Of a DNA stretch of 64,000 nt, positions 29,587-38,134 are shown one piece after another. The DNA comes from Caldilineae bacterium (GTDB lineage Bacteria > Chloroflexota > Anaerolineae > DUEN01). Both the position numbers and the translations under genes were made by a program. Below the pieces are notes generated by a model. The model was not told the DNA's origin. It ran no database searches and saw only the letters and a list, made by a program, of their open reading frames with translations. Position 1 is the stretch's first letter, and every line of letters begins with the position of its first letter. Location: contig DUEN01000002.1 of the NCBI GenBank assembly GCA_011176545.1, forward strand, positions 16,830 through 80,829, in the 5' to 3' direction.

Positions 29587-30542
29587 GCGAGTACGCGATC
29601 GAGACGAAAAGCCTGACGAAGCGCTACGGCAAGGTCACAGCGTTAGACCACCTGGATCTCCAGGTGCCCGAGGGCGCGCTGTTCGGCTTCATCGGCCCCA
29701 ACGGCGCCGGTAAGACGACGACACTGCGCCTGCTGGCCGGGCTGCTGGAGCCGGACGATGGCGAGATATGGATCGATGGGCGCCGGATGCAGGACGATCC
29801 CCGAGGGATTCGATATCGCATTGGCTACATGCCCGACTTCTTCGGCGTGTATGAGGAAATGCGAGTGTGGGAGTACCTCGACTTCTTCGCCCGCTGCTAT
29901 GACATTCCCCATCATGAGCGCCTGACGCTCATCGAGGAGCTCCTGCACCTGGTTGGCCTGGAGGGGAAGCGGAACGACGATGTCAGCACGCTATCGCGGG
30001 GCATGCAGCAGCGCCTGTGCCTGGCCCGCGCGCTCGTCCACGATCCGCAGATCCTGCTCCTGGACGAGCCAGCGTCCGGGCTTGATCCGCGCGCCCGGGT
30101 GGAGATGCGGGAGTTGCTGCGCGAGCTCGGCCGGATGGGCAAGACGATCATCGTGAGCTCGCATATCCTGGCCGAGCTGGCCGAGCTATGCACCCAGGTG
30201 GGGATCATCGAGCGAGGCCGCCTCGTCGCCAGCGGCGATATGGAGGCCATCCGCCGGCAGATGACGGGCGAGCGGCTGTTGCAGATCCGGGCTTTAACAG
30301 AGCCCGAGGCCGTCCTCGAGCGCCTGCGCGACTTCCCCGGCGTGGGCGATCCCATTCCGATCCCCCAGACCGATGATGGCTCGGGCTGCCTCGTTGAGGT
30401 CCCCTTCACGGGTGACGATGAGAAGGTCGCCGCGCTGCTGACCCATCTCGTCACCGGGGGCATTCCCGTCATCCACTTCCAGGAGGTGGGGACCGATCTG
30501 GAGGAGATCTTCCTGCGGCTGACCAAGGGGGAGACGGCGTGA
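29583..30542 (+). CDS. ABC transporter ATP-binding protein
   Basis: FGFIGPNGAGKTTTLRLLAGLL Walker A; LSRGMQQRLCLARALVHDPQILLLDEPASGLDP signature/Walker B. Confidence 0.97.
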   Translation: MSEYAIETKSLTKRYGKVTALDHLDLQVPEGALFGFIGPNGAGKTTTLRLLAGLLEPDDGEIWIDGRRMQDDPRGIRYRIGYMPDFFGVYEEMRVWEYLDFFARCYDIPHHERLTLIEELLHLVGLEGKRNDDVSTLSRGMQQRLCLARALVHDPQILLLDEPASGLDPRARVEMRELLRELGRMGKTIIVSSHILAELAELCTQVGIIERGRLVASGDMEAIRRQMTGERLLQIRALTEPEAVLERLRDFPGVGDPIPIPQTDDGSGCLVEVPFTGDDEKVAALLTHLVTGGIPVIHFQEVGTDLEEIFLRLTKGETA

Positions 30543-32215
30543 TGCGTGGGGCTCTCGCTGTGCCTTCAGGGCTGAAATTCTCACTCCGTTGGAACCCCGT
30601 GCTCGTGAAGGAGATGCGTGCTCGCATGCGCGGGCCGCGCGCGTTCGTGATCCTGACGGGGTTCCTATTCCTGCTCGGGGTGGTCACGTTCGGGCTGTAT
30701 CAAATGACCGTGGCCAGCACAGGCTTTTGGGGAGGCGGGCCGCCGCTGGGGGCCGTGATCGGCCGCTCGGTGTTCGCCGGCCTGGCCTTCTTCGAACTCT
30801 TCATGGTCTGCCTAATCACGCCCGCGCTCACGGCTGGGGCCATCAGCGGCGAACGGGAGCGCCGCACGCTGGACACGCTCCTGGCGACGCCTCTGCATCC
30901 GTGGACGATCTTGTGGGGGAAGTTGATCGCGAACCTGAGCTATGTCCTCCTGTTGATCCTGGCCGCGGTGCCTATGGCCAGCCTGGTGTTCCTCTTCGGC
31001 GGGGTAACCCCGGGCGATATGATCAGGACGCTGATCATCCTGATCCTCTGTGCGGTCACCTTCGGCGTCCTCGGGCTATTCTTCTCCGTATGGTTCAGGC
31101 GCACCGGGCGGGCCACCGTGGCCAGCTACACCGTGCTATTGGCCCTCGTGTTCGGCATCTACTTCATCTACCTCGTCATCGGCGTGACCCAGAGGGCCCA
31201 GCCGCCGCGTTATATCCTCTTCCCTAGCCCGGTGGCGGCGATGGCATCGGCGTTGACGGGAGGCATCTCGCCCAACGCGGTGGGCTCATTAACGGGCCCC
31301 CTGTTGCCCGTCCTGTGGGTCCTCGGAGGCGGCCCCATCGATCTCCCGCCAGATGAGGCAGTCGCCCTGCGGCCGCTGTGGCATTACACGACCGGCATCT
31401 ACGTCGTCTTAACGCTGATCCTCCTCATCGCCAGCGTGCAACTGCTCAAGCCGATCCAGCGATGGCGCTTCGGCCCCAGAGGGACCCTCGGCCTGATCGC
31501 GCTCGCGGCGCTGCTCATCGGCGGCGGATATGTTTTCTACGGCCCCCCGAGCTATGAGCCCTTTGGCTCGCCGGTAGTGGCGCGGCCGGCGCCGGTCCCG
31601 GTAGAGCGGATGCCGCCGCCCCCTATGGCGGTCCGGGAGGTCGTGGTGCGGAAGGTCGCGGAGCCCACAGCCAGTGTCCAGCCGGAGGGAACGGCCGAGC
31701 CGTTGCCCACGTTGGAGATCTCGCCTGATCGAACGGCCGAGGAGCTAGGCGCCATCTATGTGGCGGCCATCGAGGCGCTCCTCAAGACCTCAGATCAGCC
31801 CATAGAGGGGCTCACCCTCTACGACGCGACAGACGTCGGCCTGCTCGCCGATCCAGCCCTTGAGGGGAGCAAGCCTCGTCGCCTGCCACGCCCGACGCTG
31901 GAGGCGATCACCACCCGGCTCACCCGCGGGGGAGAGATCTCGGTCACCGTCGCCGAATATAACGCGGCGCGATCTCCTGAGGAGGCATTGAAGGAGGGCG
32001 GGCTGCCGCGAGAGAGTCAGGCCGTGATCGGGCTGGGCGCGCCGTCGTGGCTGGATGACGGCCGCGTGAAGGTGCCCATCAGCATCCTTACATCGTCGGG
32101 GATCGAGGAGGTCCGCGTCTACACGCTAGCGGCGGAGGATGGCCGATGGGTGGTCGTAGAGGACAGTGGCGTGCTCCTGCGACGGGGATATAAGACGGGT
32201 GATGATGATGGATGA
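30539..32215 (+). CDS. ABC-2 type transporter permease
   Basis: PVLVKEMRARMRGPRAFVIL; GAISGERERRTLDTLLATPLHPWTILWGKL; multiple TM segments. Confidence 0.9.
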   Translation: MMRGALAVPSGLKFSLRWNPVLVKEMRARMRGPRAFVILTGFLFLLGVVTFGLYQMTVASTGFWGGGPPLGAVIGRSVFAGLAFFELFMVCLITPALTAGAISGERERRTLDTLLATPLHPWTILWGKLIANLSYVLLLILAAVPMASLVFLFGGVTPGDMIRTLIILILCAVTFGVLGLFFSVWFRRTGRATVASYTVLLALVFGIYFIYLVIGVTQRAQPPRYILFPSPVAAMASALTGGISPNAVGSLTGPLLPVLWVLGGGPIDLPPDEAVALRPLWHYTTGIYVVLTLILLIASVQLLKPIQRWRFGPRGTLGLIALAALLIGGGYVFYGPPSYEPFGSPVVARPAPVPVERMPPPPMAVREVVVRKVAEPTASVQPEGTAEPLPTLEISPDRTAEELGAIYVAAIEALLKTSDQPIEGLTLYDATDVGLLADPALEGSKPRRLPRPTLEAITTRLTRGGEISVTVAEYNAARSPEEALKEGGLPRESQAVIGLGAPSWLDDGRVKVPISILTSSGIEEVRVYTLAAEDGRWVVVEDSGVLLRRGYKTGDDDG

Positions 32216-33779
32216 TCCCTTGATTCCCCACGTAGAAGCCATCAGGCGGTGGCTGCACCTGCGGGACACCGTGGAATGGCTGGCGCGCACGGCGTGGATC
32301 CCGCTGATCCTGGGCGTCGTCGTCCTGCTGGCCAGCCGGACGATCCCCTGGCCACGTTACAGGTTGTGGGCCTGGGCCCCTGTGGGGCTGTGGGTGCTCA
32401 TCGTCATCGCTTACGCGGCGGTGCGGCCGCGCACGCTGATGGACGCTGCGCGGCGGGCGGACGCGGAACTCGCCCTGAAGGATCGCCTGGCCACGGCGTT
32501 GGCGCTGAGCCGCGGGCCTGACGGGTTCGATCCCGATCTGGTGACGCGGCAGCGGGCGGACGCGCTGAGATCGGCGAGGGCGATCCAGCCCAGTCGTGAC
32601 CTGCCTATCCGCTGGCCTCGACGGCCGTTGATGTGGGCCACGGCCATGTTCCTGGGCGCGCTGGCCCTGATGTTCATCCCCAACCCGATGGACGCCGTAT
32701 TGGAGCAACGGGCACGGGTCGCCCAGGCGACGGAGGAGGAGGCTCAGAATCTGGAGAAACTGGCGGAGGAGATCGAGACCTCCGAGGCACTGAACGAGGC
32801 CGATAAGGAGGCGCTCCTCAAGGAACTGAGGGAGCTGATCGCCCGGTTGCGGGATCATCGAGGGAATCCGGAGGAGGTTCTGACGGATTTATCGGAGTTC
32901 AAGGCCCGGCTGCGGGACCGCGTCGATCCACAGCTCGCGGCGCGGCAGGCGGCGCTGGAGAGCCTGAGCGCGCGGGTGGCGCGCCTGGCGGGCATGGAGG
33001 ATCGCCGACCCTCGCTGGATGAGACGGCGCGGCTGTTGGAGGCGTTGCTGAGGAATGTGGGCGAGATGACGCCGGAGGAGCGAGAGAGGATAGCGGAGAC
33101 ATTGGAGGAGACAGCTAGTCGATTGGGCGAGGCGGACGCGGCGCTGGCTCGGGCTTTACGGGACGCGGCGGCCGCCGTGCGACGGGGTGACGTGCAAGGT
33201 GCCCGGAAGGCGGCCGCGCGCGCGGCCGATGCGCTGCACGCGGCGCGCCGGGACCTGGCGCTGCAGGAGGCGCTGGCGCGGGCGTTGGGGCAGGCGGAAG
33301 CAAGCGGGCGCCGCATCGCCAGTACCGGGGGGATGCGCGCGTCTCCTGGTATGCAAGAAGGAAGCGGTGCCGGAACGGCGCCGGGAAGGGGCTTCGGCGG
33401 CCAGCCGGGGGGAGGAGGTGGCACCCAGGCCGATCGCCTGCCGCCCAGCACCGGGACAGGGCGGGCGAGCGCTCCGATGGAGCCTAATCGCCCATACAAC
33501 GTGGATGAGATGGTCTACGCGCCGGGGGCGAGGGCCTCGCAGCGGGAGGCCGGAGCTGGCGAGCCGGAGTTCATCCCCGGGCAGGAAAGCGCCGAAGGCG
33601 AGGTTCAGGTTCGGGAGGGGGCGGCACCGCTGCCGGGGACGGCCAGGCCTGCCCTGGTACCGTACCAGGAAGTCTATCGGGAGTACGCCTCAGAGGCCGC
33701 CAAAGCGATGGAGCGAGGGTACATCCCGCTCAACCTGCGAGATTACGTGCGGGAGTACTTCACGGCCTTGGAGCCATAG
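32202..33779 (+). CDS. Membrane protein with long coiled-coil region
   Basis: Two N-terminal TM segments, then Glu/Ala/Arg-rich heptad-like region and Gly/Pro-rich linker. Confidence 0.65.
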   Translation: MMMDDPLIPHVEAIRRWLHLRDTVEWLARTAWIPLILGVVVLLASRTIPWPRYRLWAWAPVGLWVLIVIAYAAVRPRTLMDAARRADAELALKDRLATALALSRGPDGFDPDLVTRQRADALRSARAIQPSRDLPIRWPRRPLMWATAMFLGALALMFIPNPMDAVLEQRARVAQATEEEAQNLEKLAEEIETSEALNEADKEALLKELRELIARLRDHRGNPEEVLTDLSEFKARLRDRVDPQLAARQAALESLSARVARLAGMEDRRPSLDETARLLEALLRNVGEMTPEERERIAETLEETASRLGEADAALARALRDAAAAVRRGDVQGARKAAARAADALHAARRDLALQEALARALGQAEASGRRIASTGGMRASPGMQEGSGAGTAPGRGFGGQPGGGGGTQADRLPPSTGTGRASAPMEPNRPYNVDEMVYAPGARASQREAGAGEPEFIPGQESAEGEVQVREGAAPLPGTARPALVPYQEVYREYASEAAKAMERGYIPLNLRDYVREYFTALEP

Positions 33780-33929
33780 CCTCATGAAGGTGCGTCGCAC
33801 CTGTCTACGGTTTATTGACTTTCGCACGGCGAAAGAGACATGCGGTCTTGTCGTTCGTTTCGGATAAGCTTCTGGAACCGATATAAAGACCGGATGACCT
33901 CGTTCATGAACAAACAATGTGCGAATTTT

Positions 33930-33957
33930 GTAGGGGCGACGCATGCGTCGCCCCTAC
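33930..33957. repeat. 28-bp perfect palindrome GTAGGGGCGACGCATGCGTCGCCCCTAC
   Basis: Direct reading; intergenic upstream of the MoxR gene. Confidence 0.92.
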
Positions 33958-34031
33958 AGGGCCCCGTCGCTTCCTGGAGGTCAAGATTCACATATTGCTT
34001 TATTTAGGCGAAGATCTATTAGGAGAGAAAC

Positions 34032-35024
34032 ATGCCGGAAATGGACGCGGATCGATTCAGGCAGACAGCCCTGGCCATCGAGCGCGAGGTCGGCAAGGTC
34101 ATCGTGGGACAGAAGGCCCTGGTGCGGGATACGCTGATCACGCTGCTGGCCGGGGGTAACGCGTTGTTGGAGGGCGTCCCCGGCCTCGGGAAGACCTTGC
34201 TCATCCGCACCCTGGCGCAGGCCATCGACTGCCATTTCAGTCGCATCCAGTTCACGCCCGACCTCATGCCGGCCGACATCGTGGGGACGATGATACTGGC
34301 CGAGGATGAGGAGGGCCGCCGTTTCTTCCGCTTCGAGCCGGGGCCCATCTTCGCCAACCTGGTGTTAGCGGACGAGATCAACCGGGCCACGCCCAAGACC
34401 CAATCAGCGCTGCTGGAGGCGATGCAGGAGCGCACGGTGACGGTGGCCAAGACGATCCATCAGCTCCCTGAGCCCTTCTTCGTCCTGGCCACGCAGAACC
34501 CCATCGAAATGGAGGGCACGTACCCTCTGCCTGAGGCTCAACTGGATCGCTTCCTCTTCAAGATCGATGTGCCGTTCCCGTCCGTGGAGGAACTGGTGGA
34601 GATCGCTGAGCGTACGACCGGCGTGGAGGTGCCGGAGGCCCAACCCGTCGCCGACGGCGAGACGATCCTGGCTATGCAGCGCCTGGCGCGCGGTGTGCCC
34701 ATCGCCGAGCACGTCACCGAGGCCGCGGCGCGCATCACCCGGGCGACGCATCCGGACGATCCTGGTGCGCCGGAGAGCGTGCGCCGCTATGTGCGATATG
34801 GTGCCAGCCCGCGCGGCATGCAGGCCCTCATCCTGGGAGGCAAGATCCATGCCCTGCTGGACGGCCGCTTCAACGTCGCCCTGGACGACCTGCGAGCCGT
34901 CGCCCGGCCAGCGCTGCGCCATCGCATCATCCTCAACTTCGAAGCTCAGGCGGAGGGTATCACGCCCGATGCGCTCATCGACGAGGTGGTCGATGCGGTC
35001 CTGGCGTCCTTAACTGTCACTTGA
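34032..35024 (+). CDS. MoxR-family AAA+ ATPase
   Basis: LLEGVPGLGKTLLIRTLAQAIDCHFSRIQFTPDLMPADIVGT; LADEINRATPKTQSALLEAMQERTVTV. Confidence 0.97.
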   Translation: MPEMDADRFRQTALAIEREVGKVIVGQKALVRDTLITLLAGGNALLEGVPGLGKTLLIRTLAQAIDCHFSRIQFTPDLMPADIVGTMILAEDEEGRRFFRFEPGPIFANLVLADEINRATPKTQSALLEAMQERTVTVAKTIHQLPEPFFVLATQNPIEMEGTYPLPEAQLDRFLFKIDVPFPSVEELVEIAERTTGVEVPEAQPVADGETILAMQRLARGVPIAEHVTEAAARITRATHPDDPGAPESVRRYVRYGASPRGMQALILGGKIHALLDGRFNVALDDLRAVARPALRHRIILNFEAQAEGITPDALIDEVVDAVLASLTVT

Positions 35025-35081
35025 AAATTCTCGAACTGGGCTTCGGACAAAGGCCTCTTCACTAGGAACAAAGAAGAGGGG

Positions 35082-35181
35082 AACCGCTAAGGGCGCAAAG
35101 AGCGCCAAGGTCTTCAAAGTGTATCCTAACTGGCTTGTCTTTTGTGAATCCCTTTGCGTCCTTTGCGCTCTTCGCGGTTAG
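35082..35181. repeat. Dispersed inverted repeat, AACCGC...GCGGTTA family, copy A
   Basis: aaccgctaagggcgcaaagagcgccaagg ... ctttgcgtcctttgcgctcttcgcggtta. Confidence 0.85.
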
Positions 35182-35235
35182 AAGGGCGAATCGTCTAACA
35201 CAGCGTTAAGCTGGATAAAATTGAGGTAACCAACT

Positions 35236-36102
35236 TTGTTCGATGAAGCGTTTCTACGGCGGCTGGAGCAGCTTGCGCTGGTGGCCCGCCAGGTCCGCCA
35301 TGGGCGGACGCAGGGCGAGCGGCGGTCCCCTAAACGCGGGCGTTCGGTGGAGTTCGCCGACTATCGGGATTACGTCCCCGGCGACGACCTGCGCATGGTG
35401 GACTGGAACGTCTACGCGCGGCTAGGGCGGCTCTTCGTTAAGCTGTTCGCCGAGGAGGAAGACACCACCGTCCACTTCCTTCTGGACGCCAGCGAGAGCA
35501 TGCGGTTCGGCCAGCCGCGCAAGTGGGATTACGCCATGCGCCTGGCGGGGGCGTTAGGCTACATCGCCCTGGTGGGCATGGACCGGATCACCGCGGCCGT
35601 GATGCATGAAGGCCGGCTCACGACCATGCCGCCCATACGCACGAAGCGACAGGCGTTGGCCTGGTTCGATTGGTTACAGGCCATCCGCCCGGGCGGGGAG
35701 GCCCACCTGGGGCCGGCGATGCGGGAATACGCGGCGCGCGCTCAGGCCATCGGCCCCGCCGTAGTCATCGGCGATCTCCTGGATCCCTCATGGGATGAGG
35801 GTTTATCCGCCTTGTTCACCTGGCGGTTCGAGGTCACCGTGCTGCACGTCCTCTCGCCGGAGGAGGTGAACCCCGATCTGGAGGGAGACCTCGAGCTTAT
35901 CGACAGCGAGACCGGTCAGGCGGTGGAGATCACCGCGGATTATGATCTGCTGATGCGCTATCGGGATCGTGTAGAGGCATGGCGGACGCAGATCAAGGAC
36001 TTCTGCGCCCAGCGTGAGATGAACTATGTCGCCATTGAGACGTCTGTATCACTCGAAGCGTTGCTTTTCTCCCACTTGCGCGTGCGCGCCGTGCTAAGGT
36101 GA
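35236..36102 (+). CDS. DUF58 domain protein
   Basis: RRSPKRGRSVEFADYRDYVPGDDLRMVDWNVYARLGRLFVKLFAEEEDTTVHFLLDASESM. Confidence 0.94.
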   Translation: MFDEAFLRRLEQLALVARQVRHGRTQGERRSPKRGRSVEFADYRDYVPGDDLRMVDWNVYARLGRLFVKLFAEEEDTTVHFLLDASESMRFGQPRKWDYAMRLAGALGYIALVGMDRITAAVMHEGRLTTMPPIRTKRQALAWFDWLQAIRPGGEAHLGPAMREYAARAQAIGPAVVIGDLLDPSWDEGLSALFTWRFEVTVLHVLSPEEVNPDLEGDLELIDSETGQAVEITADYDLLMRYRDRVEAWRTQIKDFCAQREMNYVAIETSVSLEALLFSHLRVRAVLR

Positions 36103-36118
36103 GTATTGTGGGTAGGCG

Positions 36119-38134
36119 ATGTCATTTCTGAACCCATCAGCTTTAGCGCTCGTTGCCTTAGCCCTTCCCATCATCGCACTCTACTTCCTCAAGCTGCGAC
36201 GGCAGCCGTATACCGTGTCCAGCACTTACTTATGGCGACGCCTGTTGCGGGATACAGCGGCCAACGCGCCGTGGCAGCGCCTGCAGCCGAATCTCCTGTT
36301 GCTGTTACAGCTTCTCATCCTGGCCCTGCTCGTCCTGGCGCTGGCCCGTCCCTTCTCCTGGACCGAGGCGGCGGCCGGGGACCACGTCATCCTCATCCTG
36401 GACACCTCGGCCAGTATGCAGGCGACCGATATGGCACCCAACCGGCTAGCGGAGGCCGTCAAGCGGGCTCGCCGCCTGATCGACGCGCTACCGGGAAGCG
36501 CGCGCGTCACGCTGATCGCCGCCGGGAGCGACACGCGTGTGCTGCTATCCGGCTCCACAGACCGCGCGCGCACCCATGAGGCCCTGGAGGCGCTCTCCCC
36601 CGGCACCGGTTCCAGCGACCTATCCGACGCCCTGAACCTGGCTGCCGCCATCGCCGCCCGCGAGCGCGATCCGGAGACCATCATCCTGTCCGATGGCAAC
36701 GTGACATTGCCGGAGCACCTCGCCATCCCCGGCCGCGTTCGATACATCCCCATCGGGCGCGGCGCGGCCGAGCCCGACGCGATCGTGCCCAATCAGGCGA
36801 TCACCGCGCTATCGCTGCGGCCGATCGCCGGGGGGAACGCCTTGATCGCGTTCGTGCAGGTGACCAACTTCGGCACCACGTCCATAGAGCGGCGGCTTTC
36901 GCTGTACGCCGATGGGCATCTGGTAGCGGCCCGAACGCTGAGCCTGCCGCCGGAGCGGCCACTCCCGTTGACCTTTGACGACATCTCGGCAGACGTCAGC
37001 GTCGTGGAGGCCCGCTTAGAGGGCGAAGATGCTCTGGCCCTGGACGATGTGGCATGGGCCGTGCCGCCCGCGCGCCGCACCCTGCAGGTTGATCTGGTCG
37101 GCCCCGGCAATCGCTTCCTGGAGACGGCCCTCTCGCTGTTACCAGGCTTAGAAGTGGCCGCGATCCAGCCGAGGGACTATCTCAGCGATGGATGCCCGTC
37201 GGCGGATGAGACCTGCCGCCGGGCCGATATCACCATCTTCGATAACACGACGCCCGAGGGCGAGCTTCCCCCGGGCGCGATGCTGTTCATCGCGCCGCCG
37301 CGGGCGACCTCCATCTTCTCGGTGACCGGACAACTCGAGGGGCCGGTGCCGATCCCCGCCCAGGCCGATGAGCCCTTGCTGCGCTACGTGGACCTCCGCG
37401 GGGTGCAGATCCAGCAGGCCTTTCGGATCCCACTCCCCGAATGGGCTCGAGCCGTCGTGGTAGCCGACGTATCGACCGACCGGTGTGAGGCACCCTGCCC
37501 TCTCCTCTTCGTCGGTGAGGTGGAGGGACGGCGAGTCGCCGTCTTGACCTTCGACCTGCGCAAGTCCGATCTGCCCCTGCGCGTGGCCTTCCCGATCCTC
37601 ATAGCGAATCTGATGGACTTCCTGAGCGCCGGAGCGGGCGGGGCAGACATCCCGACGTGGGTCAGGCCGGGACAGCCTGTGACATTTCACGCCCCTCCTG
37701 AAGCGGAAGCCATCCTGATCACCCGTCCCGATGGCACAACGGAGCGAGTAGAGATAGAGGATGGACGGGCGGTCTATAGCGACACGACGTGGCTGGGGAT
37801 CTACGAGGTCGCCTGGGTACCCTCAGGCATGGCCGTCGGGCAAGGCGAACGCCTTCTGGGGCGATTCGCCGTAAACCTGTTCGACCCTCAAGAATCAGCC
37901 CTCGCGCCGAAGAGCTCGCTACCCGTCCAGGGTACGGCGAGGACGGATATAGGCGAGGCGGGCCATCGAGGCCGCCGGGAGTGGTGGCGGCCGTTGGCAT
38001 GGGGGGCGCTGGCGCTGCTCATGGCCGAGTGGCTTTACGCCCATCGAGGGGCGTTGTCAAGACTGCGCGGAACGATTGTGGCGCTCGCTCAACGCCCCAC
38101 ATCCACTCACGGGCATAGCGGACGGGCTGCGTAA
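36119..38134 (+). CDS. BatA/VWA domain membrane protein
   Basis: MSFLNPSALALVALALPIIALYFLKLRRQPYTVSSTYLWRRLL; HVILILDTSASMQATD MIDAS-like. Confidence 0.93.
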   Translation: MSFLNPSALALVALALPIIALYFLKLRRQPYTVSSTYLWRRLLRDTAANAPWQRLQPNLLLLLQLLILALLVLALARPFSWTEAAAGDHVILILDTSASMQATDMAPNRLAEAVKRARRLIDALPGSARVTLIAAGSDTRVLLSGSTDRARTHEALEALSPGTGSSDLSDALNLAAAIAARERDPETIILSDGNVTLPEHLAIPGRVRYIPIGRGAAEPDAIVPNQAITALSLRPIAGGNALIAFVQVTNFGTTSIERRLSLYADGHLVAARTLSLPPERPLPLTFDDISADVSVVEARLEGEDALALDDVAWAVPPARRTLQVDLVGPGNRFLETALSLLPGLEVAAIQPRDYLSDGCPSADETCRRADITIFDNTTPEGELPPGAMLFIAPPRATSIFSVTGQLEGPVPIPAQADEPLLRYVDLRGVQIQQAFRIPLPEWARAVVVADVSTDRCEAPCPLLFVGEVEGRRVAVLTFDLRKSDLPLRVAFPILIANLMDFLSAGAGGADIPTWVRPGQPVTFHAPPEAEAILITRPDGTTERVEIEDGRAVYSDTTWLGIYEVAWVPSGMAVGQGERLLGRFAVNLFDPQESALAPKSSLPVQGTARTDIGEAGHRGRREWWRPLAWGALALLMAEWLYAHRGALSRLRGTIVALAQRPTSTHGHSGRAA